Shown here: piece after piece, positions 27,357 through 36,364 of the stretch
How the letters are laid out: every line of letters starts with the position of its first letter
Position numbering within the stretch: the first letter of the stretch is position 1
Assembly (NCBI GenBank): GCA_023229985.1
Contig: JALNYF010000009.1
Span: 1 to 46,999, forward strand
DNA: 46,999 nucleotides
DNA from: Bacteroidales bacterium
GTDB lineage: Bacteria; Bacteroidota; Bacteroidia; Bacteroidales; WCHB1-69
Direction of reading: 5' to 3'
Program-made: the position numbers and the translations under genes
Notes under the pieces: generated by a model
What the model saw: only the letters and a program-made list of their open reading frames with translations
What the model was told of the DNA's origin: nothing
Databases searched by the model: none

Positions 27357-27364
27357 CAAAAGTA
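27357..27364 (-). promoter_or_regulatory. Bacteroidetes -7 box of the lipoprotein-buk-nadK series
   Basis: The minus strand reads TACTTTTG followed by CAC, fitting TAnnTTTG(C), about 20 bases before the lipoprotein start. It is back to back with the ftsY box at 27436. Confidence 0.65.
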
Positions 27365-27435
27365 ATAAAAAATGTGATACTACAACAATATTCATGAAAT
27401 TTTACATGAATATTTAGTTACTCGAAATTTTTATG

Positions 27436-27443
27436 TAAATTTG
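27436..27443 (+). promoter_or_regulatory. Bacteroidetes -7 box of ftsY
   Basis: TAAATTTG followed by CCGC matches TAnnTTTG(C), 25 bases upstream of the ftsY ATG at 27469. The purine-rich AAGAAGAG just before the ATG could act as a weak ribosome site. Confidence 0.7.
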
Positions 27444-27468
27444 CCGCAATTTTAAAAAAAGAAGAGTA

Positions 27469-28428
27469 ATGAGTTTTTTCTCCATTTTTTCGAAAGAAAA
27501 GAAAGAAGAATTAAATAAAGGTCTTGAAAAATCAAAAGAGAGTTTTTTCGCCAAATTAGCCAAAACGGTCATCGGAAAATCGAAAGTAGATGAAGAGGTT
27601 TTGGATAATTTGGAAGAAGTTTTGGTTACCTCGGATGTTGGCGTGGCAACTACGTTGCGCATTATTGAGCGAATTGAAAATCGTGTGTCAAAAGATAAGT
27701 ACTTGGGTACCGGTCAGTTGAATGCAATTTTGAGAGAGGAAATTGCCGATCTGTTGTTGGAAAACAATATCGAGAACGCGGGTGATTTTGAACTTCCCAA
27801 GCTGGGGCGTCCCTACGTAATCATGGTTGTGGGCGTAAACGGTGTGGGCAAAACGACCACCATTGGTAAGTTGGCTTATCAGTTTAAAAAGAAAGGCTAT
27901 TCGGTGATGTTGGGTGCTGCCGACACCTTTCGCGCAGCCGCCGTTGACCAGCTGGAAGTGTGGGCAAAACGCGCCGATGTTCCCATCGTTACGCACAATA
28001 TGGGCGCAGACCCTGCGTCCGTCGCCTTTGATACCGTTAAATCTGCTATTGACAATCATTGTGACGTTGTCCTGATTGATACTGCCGGCAGATTGCATAA
28101 CAAAATTAACCTCATGCGCGAATTAACGAAGATTAAAACGGTTACCGGAAAGCTACTTCCCGATACGCCGGACGAAATTCTGCTCGTTCTGGACGGCTCA
28201 ACCGGACAAAACGCTATCGAACAAGCCAAACAATTTACCGCCGCAACCGAAGTTAACGCATTGGCAATAACTAAGTTAGATGGTACCGCAAAAGGTGGGG
28301 TCGTCATCGGCATCTCCGACCAATTTAAAATTCCCGTTAAATACATCGGCGTTGGCGAGAAAATTGAACAATTGCAAGTCTTTGATCGCAAAGAATTTGT
28401 GGATTCCTTATTCCCCGAAAATCTTTAA
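27469..28428 (+). CDS. ftsY: Signal recognition particle receptor FtsY
   Basis: A 319-residue NG-domain SRP GTPase, the docking receptor for SRP-bound ribosomes at the inner membrane. The N domain is residues ~1-105 (helical, lysine/glutamate-rich), and the G domain follows: G1 GVNGVGKTTTIGKLA, ADTFRAAAVDQL, G3 DTAGRLHN, G4 TKLDGTAKGG, and the closing GVGEKIEQLQVF. It lacks the long acidic N-terminal A domain of enteric FtsY, normal for this phylum. It is monocistronic, and converges on the OmpA-family gene with only 16 bases between stops. Confidence 0.97.
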   Translation: MSFFSIFSKEKKEELNKGLEKSKESFFAKLAKTVIGKSKVDEEVLDNLEEVLVTSDVGVATTLRIIERIENRVSKDKYLGTGQLNAILREEIADLLLENNIENAGDFELPKLGRPYVIMVVGVNGVGKTTTIGKLAYQFKKKGYSVMLGAADTFRAAAVDQLEVWAKRADVPIVTHNMGADPASVAFDTVKSAIDNHCDVVLIDTAGRLHNKINLMRELTKIKTVTGKLLPDTPDEILLVLDGSTGQNAIEQAKQFTAATEVNALAITKLDGTAKGGVVIGISDQFKIPVKYIGVGEKIEQLQVFDRKEFVDSLFPENL

Positions 28429-28444
28429 TTTCTTACTCTTTTCT

Positions 28445-30079
28445 TCACTTGGTTACCTCGTATTTCGTTACCTGTATTCGCCTTTCTAACGATGCTGCAA
28501 TACTATAAATCGAGTTCCTTTGATCGTTGGGATTATTGCTGACATAACTCTTGGCTTGCGATGAGCCTTCGGCTTCTTTTATGATAACTAATTGATTATT
28601 AGCCTTTCCATTCAAAAATGGGAGAAAAATTCCGTTGTTATACTCACTTAGATAGTTTACAAAACTCTCAATTCTGCGCGACGAAAGTGCCAAGTTATAA
28701 TCTGATTGATGGAGCGGACTTGCAAATCCGCAAATAGTGATGGTTACATTTTTCCCTTCTTGCAAATCTTTCCATAGATAATTGACCATGGTCTCCAATT
28801 TGTGAAATCCGCTTGCCACTGAATCTTCAAAAAAACGCAGAATCGTTTGCTCCGCCGCTTCTTTTTCTTCATTTTTTAATCCTTTGGCATATTCTTTTAT
28901 ATATATTTCTTTTAAAGACAGATAATTAGACAATGTGTGGGCGTAGTTTTCGTTGGTAGTAGTTTGGGACGTGCGCGGGTTCGGTTCATCATTGTGAAAA
29001 TAGAGTGTAACGGGCAGTAACAAAGTTATTTTCTCCTGATTGGTAAGCGTATCTATAGCAATCTCCGATGAATCTTTTTGCACGGAATCGCTTTTCTCCG
29101 AATAAAGCCAATGATAACAATAAATGTCATTACAACAAGTATCTGCATCTTGTTCGGGCGACTTTGGGCGGTTGGATGAAAAGTAACCATCTGAATTACA
29201 AGGATTAACAGTAAAATAAAAGTCATTGGCAGTTGAGTTAATGGGAACTCCGATATTGGTGGGGGGTGTCCATTGGCTCAGTGCGCCGGTTGTGTAAAAG
29301 ATGTCGAAGCCGCCAATCGTCAGATGTGTTCCATCAGAACTGAAATAGAGTCTTTTTTTTGTAGTATCGTAAAATGGTGAAATCTCACTGTCGGGTGTAT
29401 TGACGCTATTGCCCAAATTGATGGGATCATCGAAATGATTATTACGCAAAATCGAGTACCAAATATCCAATTCCCCATATCCATTGGGACGATTTGAAAC
29501 GAAGTACAATGCACTATAATCTTCATATTCAACTAAATGTGGTTGTGTGGTGGTGGTGCCGGGTAAATTTATCCGTCGATTCAGTGGCTGCGCTTTTTCC
29601 CATTTTCCATTTTTATTTCTGCTCTTCCAGATAGTACATTCCAAGTTTTTAGTTGAACTTCGCAGGCAGCGTGAAAAGAACATTGAACTTTTATCCTTGC
29701 TTAGTGTGAAATTACAGTTGTAGTATTGTTCGTCATTGATGGCGCGAGGCAGCGCAATAGGGCGCGAGAAACCGCTGATAGTCAGTGATGATTGGTAGAT
29801 GCGGGTAGACCAAAACTCTTCAAAGATATTACCAAAATCCTCTGAACTTTCAGGGCGCAGCGAAGAAAAATAGAAAATGGAATCTGCTGTCAGTGTTCCG
29901 TTGTATTCCGAGTAAGGGGTATTGATAATTTCCGACAGTGACCGAATGTCGACCGGCAGAGTGTCCGTTTTGATAAAAGCTATTTGTTCCTCTCTATTAT
30001 TATCTATATCAATCTGTTGCGAAAATATCATAGATATTGGCAGTAGAGTGATCATTAAAAATAATAGGATTTTCTTCAT
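28445..30079 (-). CDS. OmpA-family protein with PD40/WD40-like repeats, T9SS-associated type
   Basis: A 544-residue protein with a signal peptide (MKKILLFLMITLLPISMIFS). Residues ~55-320 are PD40-type beta-propeller repeats, seen in recurring units such as LYFVSNRPNGYGELDIWYS and LYFSSDGTHLTIGGFDIFY. Residues ~440-540 are an OmpA-like peptidoglycan-binding domain (ITICGFASPLHQSDYNLALSSRRIESFVNYL). Paired genes for PorP/SprF and an OmpA/PD40 protein are typical of T9SS and gliding-related modules; here the PorP domain ends 4 bases upstream. A periplasmic, peptidoglycan-attached role alongside PorP is inferred. Confidence 0.85.
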   Translation of the reverse strand: MKKILLFLMITLLPISMIFSQQIDIDNNREEQIAFIKTDTLPVDIRSLSEIINTPYSEYNGTLTADSIFYFSSLRPESSEDFGNIFEEFWSTRIYQSSLTISGFSRPIALPRAINDEQYYNCNFTLSKDKSSMFFSRCLRSSTKNLECTIWKSRNKNGKWEKAQPLNRRINLPGTTTTQPHLVEYEDYSALYFVSNRPNGYGELDIWYSILRNNHFDDPINLGNSVNTPDSEISPFYDTTKKRLYFSSDGTHLTIGGFDIFYTTGALSQWTPPTNIGVPINSTANDFYFTVNPCNSDGYFSSNRPKSPEQDADTCCNDIYCYHWLYSEKSDSVQKDSSEIAIDTLTNQEKITLLLPVTLYFHNDEPNPRTSQTTTNENYAHTLSNYLSLKEIYIKEYAKGLKNEEKEAAEQTILRFFEDSVASGFHKLETMVNYLWKDLQEGKNVTITICGFASPLHQSDYNLALSSRRIESFVNYLSEYNNGIFLPFLNGKANNQLVIIKEAEGSSQAKSYVSNNPNDQRNSIYSIAASLERRIQVTKYEVTK

Positions 30080-30083
30080 TTTT

Positions 30084-32360
30084 TTACATTATTTCGAAAG
30101 GGCATGGTTCATTTCCGATTTTTCGGACTTTTGCTCTTTTAAATATATATGAAATAGAGATTTCAAATCCGCCGCGGGCTTTACTTGCCGGCAACAAAGA
30201 AGAAAAATTCAGATCATAGCTTAATCCTGCTCTTATATTTTCCCACTGTACGATCGCGGAAATAATCAGGGCATCTCCCCAGCGGTAAAACAGTCCGCCA
30301 CCCGCAGCAAAGCGGTTGCTGTAAGGATTTCGGTAATGTTCATATTCAAAATTCGTGCCTATTGTAATTTCGCGATATTGATTTTGAAAAGCCGTATAAA
30401 TCATTGGTGAAAGACAATAATCATCGGCGATGGCGATTTTTGAGATGAAGTAAGCCAATGTTTTCATGGGAAGGACGCTTGCGGCGTCATAAACAGAGAT
30501 GTTGGGTTGGGTTAAGTGATTGACGCTCACGCCGGCGGTATAAGAATTTCTTTTGTTGGGGGTTAGGCTCCACGTTAATCCGGCACCGCAATCAAAAAAA
30601 GAAAATTTTTCTTTGCCGAATGTTTCGGTTATCGGATTCGTCGGATTAAAAACACCTAATTGATATTGTTCGTCGAATGTCAATTTGTCATATTCGAGGC
30701 TTCTTTGCATCAACCCGCCGTAAAATCCCAAACTCAACTTATTTTTATTCTTCCGGTCAAGGGCCTTGGTGTAGGAGATGGTCAAACAAGCCTGCAGTGT
30801 TGAGTAGCGCGAGTCGCCCGCATTATCCGAATTAAGAATGACGCCCATTCCGATTAATTGCCGTTTTCCGTTGCTTTTATAGACCGGCGCATCGAAGGAG
30901 CCGGAGAAGCTGACGAACGGTTTGGTAACTGCCAGCCACTGTGTTTTTTGGTTGAAGGCGACGCGAAACAGACCGTCGAAGGCACCGGTGTGGGCAGGAT
31001 TCAGATAGAGTGGGGCAGTGCTAAATTGCGAGTAATGAATATCTTGTCCCATTGAAGAAAACATTATCGACAAAAAGGCAAAAAATAAAATGACGTAGCG
31101 ATACTTTTCTTTCCAACAATTTTTTAAAAAGCGGCGCAATTCGTTCTCGCGTGGGTTGTTTTGCGGTTCGTAGAATTTTTTTCCGCTGATATTTACGGGC
31201 AGAAACTCTTGTTCAACGAAATTTCCGTCAAAGTTATGTGCATAACGATAATTATCGCTGTAGCCGATCTCTTTCATCAATTGCGTGGGAGCATTCCGCA
31301 AATGGAGTGGCACGGGCAGGTCGCCGGTTTTCATGACCCACTCATGCGCCTCTTCAATTGCCATATATGCGGCATTACTTTTCGGAGAAGAAGCTAAATA
31401 GGTAACGGTTTGTGATAAGATGATGCGTGCTTCGGGCATTCCGATTTGGTGTACGGATTGGAAGCAGTTGTTGGCTAACAAAAGAGCATTTGGATTGGCG
31501 TTCCCGATGTCTTCTGCTGCCAGAATAATCATTCTTCTTGCGATAAAAAGCGGGTCTTCGCCGGCGGTCAACATCCGTGCCAACCAATAAACTGCTGCAT
31601 TGGGGTCGCTGCCGCGGATGGACTTGATAAATGCCGAAATAATATCGTAATGATTTTCGCCTTTTTTGTCGTAAATAACCAAATTTTTCTGAATGATTTT
31701 CAGAACACGTTCATTGGTTATCCGAATGACCCCATTTTCAGGAGGGATAGTGTTGACGACCAATTCAATCGCATTAATCAGCTTTCTGGCGTCGCCACCG
31801 GAGATTCGGAGCAGTGCTTCGTTTTCCGCAATATCGACTTCCAGTTGCATCATCGTTTCCAAATAGTTTTTGGCGTGGTCGATGATTCTTTCTAAATCGC
31901 TCTTTTCCAAGTTTTTAAGAATATAAACCTGACAGCGGGAAAGAAGTGGAGAGATCACTTCAAACGATGGATTTTCTGTGGTGGCACCAATCAGCGTTAC
32001 GACGCCTTGTTCCACGGCACCCAGCAATGAATCTTGTTGAGATTTGGAAAAACGGTGAATTTCATCTATAAAAAGAATGGATTTTTGAGAATCGTTTTTT
32101 GCTTTATCTATAACGTCTCTAATATCTTTAACACCCGAATTGATGGCACTCAGCATATAAAATTGAGCCTTGACCAATTGAGCGATGAGGAGTGCCAGCG
32201 TAGTTTTGCCCACCCCGGGAGGGCCCCATAAAATCATGGAGTGCAAATTCCCGTTTTCGATCGCGTGACGCAGTATGGCACCTTCCCCCATTAAATGAGA
32301 TTGTCCAATGTAATTGTCCAAATCCTTTGGTCTCAATATTTCTGCTAACGGTTTTTGCAC
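30084..32360 (-). CDS. Continuous frame joining RarA (AAA+ ATPase) to a PorP/SprF-type T9SS membrane protein
   Basis: The 758-residue frame is two normally separate proteins. Residues 1-~420 are a complete RarA/MgsA-type replication-recombination ATPase: Walker A LWGPPGVGKTT, Walker B FIDEIHRFSKSQQD, sensor GATTENPSFE, arginine finger LLSRC, and the usual C-terminal end FYEPQNNPRENELRRFLKN. Residues ~421-758 are PorP/SprF-like. They open with a hydrophobic segment like a signal peptide (RYVILFFAFLSIMFSSMGQ) and then DIHYSQFSTAPLYLNPAHTG, the family's N-terminal signature. No stop or alternative start lies between. The junction is near 31100. A cytosolic ATPase and an outer-membrane protein should not share a compartment, so this is either a true fusion, a gene pair that lost its stop and start, or an assembly error. 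Confidence 0.9.
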   Translation of the reverse strand: MQKPLAEILRPKDLDNYIGQSHLMGEGAILRHAIENGNLHSMILWGPPGVGKTTLALLIAQLVKAQFYMLSAINSGVKDIRDVIDKAKNDSQKSILFIDEIHRFSKSQQDSLLGAVEQGVVTLIGATTENPSFEVISPLLSRCQVYILKNLEKSDLERIIDHAKNYLETMMQLEVDIAENEALLRISGGDARKLINAIELVVNTIPPENGVIRITNERVLKIIQKNLVIYDKKGENHYDIISAFIKSIRGSDPNAAVYWLARMLTAGEDPLFIARRMIILAAEDIGNANPNALLLANNCFQSVHQIGMPEARIILSQTVTYLASSPKSNAAYMAIEEAHEWVMKTGDLPVPLHLRNAPTQLMKEIGYSDNYRYAHNFDGNFVEQEFLPVNISGKKFYEPQNNPRENELRRFLKNCWKEKYRYVILFFAFLSIMFSSMGQDIHYSQFSTAPLYLNPAHTGAFDGLFRVAFNQKTQWLAVTKPFVSFSGSFDAPVYKSNGKRQLIGMGVILNSDNAGDSRYSTLQACLTISYTKALDRKNKNKLSLGFYGGLMQRSLEYDKLTFDEQYQLGVFNPTNPITETFGKEKFSFFDCGAGLTWSLTPNKRNSYTAGVSVNHLTQPNISVYDAASVLPMKTLAYFISKIAIADDYCLSPMIYTAFQNQYREITIGTNFEYEHYRNPYSNRFAAGGGLFYRWGDALIISAIVQWENIRAGLSYDLNFSSLLPASKARGGFEISISYIFKRAKVRKIGNEPCPFEIM

Positions 32361-32389
32361 GGTGAACGATATTTATCAAAAAATCAAAT

Positions 32390-33757
32390 TCATAACTCTG
32401 TTTTTAAGAACTTTGTACAATGCAAAACGCATTGGTCGCATACGGTCAATTCTCCATTCAAACGTTTCCGAATCATCTCTTTATAACGAGTTTGGAGACT
32501 CTCTATTTTTATGTAATTAGCTATTTCATTGGCAAATGCAAACATCAGCAGCATACGGGCATTCCGTTCGCAGATACCGCGGGAACGCATGTAAAAAAGC
32601 GCTGCATCATCTAATTGTCCGACTGTCGTACCATGATTACATTTTACATTGTCGGCGTAAATTTCCAAGAATGGCTGTGAGGTAATGCGGGCTTCGTCGG
32701 TCAAGGTTATATTTCGGTTGGTTTGCGATGCTAATGTGCGTTGTGCATCCGGTCTGACTATAACGTGACCTTTAAAATTGGCAATGGCTTCATCATCAGC
32801 AATACCTTTGTATAGCTGATAACTTTCGCAATCCGGAACTTGATGGTCGATAAATATTTGACTATCAACGTGTTGTTGCTTATCAACCAAGTATAAACCG
32901 TAGAGTTTGGCAGATGCAAAAGGCGCTGTTAAGTTTACATCAATTCTATTTTTCAGAAATCCGGCGTTAAAAGTCATGGCATTGGAATAGAAAGAGGAAT
33001 GGCTTTTCTGAATGACGTGAACATCGTTAAATAGCAAAGAATCAGGGTCTTTATTTTCCATTTTGTAATAAAAAAGCTCCGAGTTTTCGGACAGATGTAT
33101 GTCGGTCGCATTGTTGATAAAACTTTTTTGATAATGGATGGAGTCATCGCATTGTACGAAAGTGAGTGATGAATTTTTCCCCAAAACAATCATATTTCTG
33201 TTATTAATCAACAAATTTTTGGCAGTATCTATCAATGAAATGAGTTGAATGGGTTTTTCAACAATAAGATTATCAGGTACATAAATAAAAAGCCCGTCAT
33301 TAAAGAGCATTTTATTCATGGCGAACATTTCGTTTTTCTTGTCGCGGTTATTAGTGGTTAAATAGGGGAGTACGAGTTCCGGGAATTGTTTCAGAGCTGC
33401 AAAGATGGAGCCGACAATCAGTCCGTCCGGAGAAACGACCAGAGGTTGGTGATCGTGAACGAACCAGCCGTTGAGGAAAACGGACATTTGCGTGTCAATA
33501 TTTTTTACTTTGCATTTAAAATATTCTTCCACAGGGCGATATGTTGGAGGCTGTAGTTCTATTTGGTAAGAAGTAGCATCTAAGTGTTGAAGGGATTCTA
33601 ATCTTTTGTCGTGCTTCAGCAAGGAGGAAAAATCGATTTCGTCAAAATACTCTTTCCCTTTTTCGCGGAGGCGAAGGATGGTTTTATTTTCGCAATCGGG
33701 GAGTTGCGCTTTAGTGTCGGAGTAAATTTTTTGGATAAATTGGCTAAATTCGGTCAT
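32390..33757 (-). CDS. sufD: Fe-S cluster assembly protein SufD
   Basis: A 455-residue beta-helical SufBD-family protein, partner of SufC in the SUF scaffold that builds Fe-S clusters in the cytoplasm. Signatures are IDHQVPDCESYQLYKGIADD and the C-terminal ADNVKCNHGTTVGQLDDAALFYMRSRGI. It is SufD rather than SufB because of its length and the missing SufB cysteine-rich core. It starts 2 bases after the sufC stop; the RarA-PorP frame begins 29 bases downstream. sufB is not adjacent. Confidence 0.93.
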   Translation of the reverse strand: MTEFSQFIQKIYSDTKAQLPDCENKTILRLREKGKEYFDEIDFSSLLKHDKRLESLQHLDATSYQIELQPPTYRPVEEYFKCKVKNIDTQMSVFLNGWFVHDHQPLVVSPDGLIVGSIFAALKQFPELVLPYLTTNNRDKKNEMFAMNKMLFNDGLFIYVPDNLIVEKPIQLISLIDTAKNLLINNRNMIVLGKNSSLTFVQCDDSIHYQKSFINNATDIHLSENSELFYYKMENKDPDSLLFNDVHVIQKSHSSFYSNAMTFNAGFLKNRIDVNLTAPFASAKLYGLYLVDKQQHVDSQIFIDHQVPDCESYQLYKGIADDEAIANFKGHVIVRPDAQRTLASQTNRNITLTDEARITSQPFLEIYADNVKCNHGTTVGQLDDAALFYMRSRGICERNARMLLMFAFANEIANYIKIESLQTRYKEMIRKRLNGELTVCDQCVLHCTKFLKTEL

Positions 33758-33759
33758 AT

Positions 33760-34524
33760 TTATTGCTTTTTGCGCTGTTCATATTCTGCTTTAATCCAAT
33801 CGTAACCTTTTTCTTCCAATTCCAATGCAAGTTCTTTGGGTCCTGATTTTACGATTGTTCCGTCGAAGAGTACGTGGACAAAATCAGGGACGATATAGTC
33901 TAACAGGCGTTGGTAGTGAGTAATGACAATAGAAGCGTTATCGGGGCTTTTGAGTTGGTTAACGCCGTTGGCGACAATACGTAAGGCGTCAATATCCAAT
34001 CCTGAATCGGTTTCGTCCAAGATTGCCAATTCGGGTTCGAGCATTGCCATTTGGAAGATTTCGTTTCTTTTTTTCTCTCCGCCGGAGAATCCTTCATTGA
34101 CCGACCGGTTGCTTAGTTTTTCCGTCAGTTCCACAATTTTTTCTTTTTCTTTCATCATTTTCCGAAATTCTATTTCGGTCAGTGGCTGGAGTCCGCGGTA
34201 ACGGCGGATTTCTTCCAATGCGGTTTTCATAAAGTTGGTAATGCTGACGCCGGGAATTTCCACCGGATATTGGAATCCGATAAAGATGCCTTCGCGGGCG
34301 CGGTCTTCTATGGGCATTTCCAAAAGATTTTTCCCTTTGTAAGTAATGGTGCCGGCGGTCACATCAAAAATCTCTTTTCCTGCAACTACGGATGCCAGCG
34401 TACTTTTTCCGGTTCCGTTAGGTCCCATGATGGCATGTACTTCGCCTTTTTTAACTTCTAAATTGACACCCTTCAATATCTCTTTTCCCTTGATTGAAAC
34501 GTGTAGGTTTTCTATTTTTAGCAT
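33760..34524 (-). CDS. sufC: Fe-S cluster assembly ATPase SufC
   Basis: A 254-residue ABC-type ATPase: Walker A IMGPNGTGKSTLASVVAG, signature FSGGEKKRNEIFQMAML, Walker B LAILDETDSGLDIDAL and the H-loop ITHYQRLL. It powers the SufBCD scaffold. Its ATG overlaps the stop of the dehydrogenase gene upstream by 7 bases, and sufD follows after 2 bases. sufB, normally the upstream neighbour in sufBCD, is replaced here by a dehydrogenase and kce. Confidence 0.96.
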   Translation of the reverse strand: MLKIENLHVSIKGKEILKGVNLEVKKGEVHAIMGPNGTGKSTLASVVAGKEIFDVTAGTITYKGKNLLEMPIEDRAREGIFIGFQYPVEIPGVSITNFMKTALEEIRRYRGLQPLTEIEFRKMMKEKEKIVELTEKLSNRSVNEGFSGGEKKRNEIFQMAMLEPELAILDETDSGLDIDALRIVANGVNQLKSPDNASIVITHYQRLLDYIVPDFVHVLFDGTIVKSGPKELALELEEKGYDWIKAEYEQRKKQ

Positions 34525-35372
34525 AGTTTCAGATTTTCTGTAATTTGTGCAATTATTTTGTCGGTTTGTATTTTTAATTGTTGTCGTTGAGGATTTTTTA
34601 TCAACTTTTCTTTCAGATGCACCTGTTTATTGTTGGCGTAGCATTGTCCGGTCACGTTCAAATCCGTTGTGAGTGCCAAAAAGAGCATCGTAGCAGCACC
34701 GGTTTTCGGTTTTTTGATGATGGGGCGGAAGAACCAATCGCACATTTTGTCAATTATCACATTTCCCATGCGGATGATGTTCGTACTGACGATTCCCGGG
34801 TCGGCGCAATTCACCGCAATTCCGCGACTTTTCAACTCTTCTGCAGCATCTAAGGTAAAATAGAGGAGTGCCAACTTGGAATTGGAATAAGCAGTAAAAC
34901 GATTAAAGTGCTTAATATCAACTGCTTCAAATAGTTTATCCGAAATTTTCCCGTAACGATAGGTGAGCGAAACCATATTGACGATACGGCTTCCGTGCGG
35001 CATCAGCTCAACTAATTGTTTAGTTAAGTAGTAGTGTCCCAAATAGTTAACGCCAACTGTATTTTCAATTCCGTCTTTTGTTGGTTCAGGGTAGTGGCAT
35101 AATGTGCCGGCATTGTTGAGCAGCAAGTCCACGTGCGAATATCTGTTCTTGATTTCTTGCACGAAATGGTTGATAGAGAGGAAAGAAGCAAGGTCTAATT
35201 CAATTACGCTGATGGTTTGATTGAATTGTTGGTTTAGTTCGTTGCAGATGGATTGAGCTTTCTTGATGTCTCTGCAAGCCATTACGACTTCGTAGCCTGC
35301 ATGAGCCACAGCCTTGGTATGTTCTTGACCCATACCGCCATCGGCACCGGTAATAATAGCGATTTTTTTCAT
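34518..35372 (-). CDS. Short-chain dehydrogenase/reductase, retinol dehydrogenase-like
   Basis: A 284-residue SDR with the NAD(P)-binding TGADGGMGQEHTKA motif near the start, LLNNAG in the middle and the catalytic AYSNSK (YxxxK). After the active site, RGIAVNCADPGIVSTN is typical. The substrate is unknown. The start codon overlaps the kce stop by one base (TAATG), and its own stop overlaps sufC, so it is translationally tied to both. A fermentation-linked reductase is possible, but the substrate cannot be read from the sequence. Confidence 0.9.
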   Translation of the reverse strand: MKKIAIITGADGGMGQEHTKAVAHAGYEVVMACRDIKKAQSICNELNQQFNQTISVIELDLASFLSINHFVQEIKNRYSHVDLLLNNAGTLCHYPEPTKDGIENTVGVNYLGHYYLTKQLVELMPHGSRIVNMVSLTYRYGKISDKLFEAVDIKHFNRFTAYSNSKLALLYFTLDAAEELKSRGIAVNCADPGIVSTNIIRMGNVIIDKMCDWFFRPIIKKPKTGAATMLFLALTTDLNVTGQCYANNKQVHLKEKLIKNPQRQQLKIQTDKIIAQITENLKLC

Positions 35373-36199
35373 TATTTTTTTGCCGGAAGTCCTAATATTT
35401 GGCGGGCTTCAGCAGGATTAGCGATTTCGCGACCCAATTCTTTTGCCATACGAACTACCTTGGCCACGAGTTCGCCGTTCGATTTTGCCAAGACGCCTTT
35501 AGAAAGATAGACATTATCTTCGAAGCCGACGCGTACATTTCCGCCGTCAATGATTGCCATCATAGCTACGGGGAACTCATATCTGCCGACACCGGCAACG
35601 GTGTAGGTAGAGCCTTCAGGAATGCTGCCGCGCAGGAAGGTAAAATCGCGAATGTCGCCACCGATACCGCCATTTACACCCATGACAAAGTCAAAATGAA
35701 AAGGTTTTTGGATAAACCCTTTTTTAGCTAACCGTAGAGCCATTTCAATCATACTTTTGTCAAAAACTTCTAATTCCGGTTTGATGCCTCGTTCTATCAT
35801 TCTTTGTGCAAAATGCTTAATCGTATTCTCGGTATTAGTAAAGACATCATCGCCTCCAAAGTTGCAGGTTCCGCAATCCAAAGTGGCCATTTCAACTTCT
35901 AATTCCGTCGGTTGCAGGCGTTCGTCATTGGTCATTCCGACAGCACCGCCGGTAGATGGAAGAATGATAACATCGGGGATTACTTTATAAATGGCATCAA
36001 TACACTCTTTAAAACGGTTTTTATCTTGGGTGGGGGTGCCATCATCGTAGCGGACGTGTAAGTGAATAACACTCGCGCCGGCATCATAAGCCGATTTCGC
36101 TTCACGTACAATTTCTTCTACCGTATAAGGAACGGCAGGATTATGCTCTTTTAAAACTTCGGCTCCGCAAATTGCAGCCGTAATAATCAATTTTTCCAT
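35372..36199 (-). CDS. kce: 3-keto-5-aminohexanoate cleavage enzyme
   Basis: A 275-residue BKACE-family TIM-barrel enzyme. In lysine fermentation Kce condenses 3-keto-5-aminohexanoate with acetyl-CoA to give acetoacetate and 3-aminobutyryl-CoA. The zinc ligands are in the HLHVRYDDG motif, and the ITAAICGAE start, LPSTGG loop and VRVGFEDNVYLSKG end match the family. Kdd and kal are not adjacent. Other BKACE enzymes act on other beta-keto acids, so the substrate is inferred from pathway context (KamB-like protein, butyrate kinase). It is the first gene of the dense minus run to 28445, with a -7 box 58 bases upstream. Confidence 0.85.
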   Translation of the reverse strand: MEKLIITAAICGAEVLKEHNPAVPYTVEEIVREAKSAYDAGASVIHLHVRYDDGTPTQDKNRFKECIDAIYKVIPDVIILPSTGGAVGMTNDERLQPTELEVEMATLDCGTCNFGGDDVFTNTENTIKHFAQRMIERGIKPELEVFDKSMIEMALRLAKKGFIQKPFHFDFVMGVNGGIGGDIRDFTFLRGSIPEGSTYTVAGVGRYEFPVAMMAIIDGGNVRVGFEDNVYLSKGVLAKSNGELVAKVVRMAKELGREIANPAEARQILGLPAKK

Positions 36200-36256
36200 T
36201 TTTATTCTGTTTATATTATTGTTTTATTGACATTTTGTCACTTAATTTGCAAGGTG

Positions 36257-36264
36257 CAAATGTA
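36257..36264 (-). promoter_or_regulatory. Bacteroidetes -7 box of the kce operon
   Basis: The minus strand reads TACATTTG followed by CAC, an exact TAnnTTTG(C) match, 58 bases upstream of kce. It lies just beyond the terminator of the candidate small RNA, so the kce run has its own start. Confidence 0.7.
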
Positions 36265-36335
36265 CATGATTTTTTTGGATTAGCCTTTATTTATTCAAAA
36301 AACAATTCTTTGTCTCTTTTTTTTAGAATTTATAA

Positions 36336-36364
36336 AAGGAAGTCAACATTAAGCCGACTTCCTT
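36336..36364 (-). terminator. Terminator hairpin of the candidate small RNA
   Basis: AAGGAAGTC and GACTTCCTT pair in a 9-bp stem with an 11-base loop. On the minus strand it is followed by TTTTATAAATT, on the plus strand by ATCAAC, so the minus orientation is favoured. Confidence 0.65.

Noticed and set aside
28429..28444. Terminator between the converging ftsY and OmpA-family genes
   Set aside because: Only 16 bases separate the stops and no hairpin fits; transcripts probably overlap or end inside the opposite gene.
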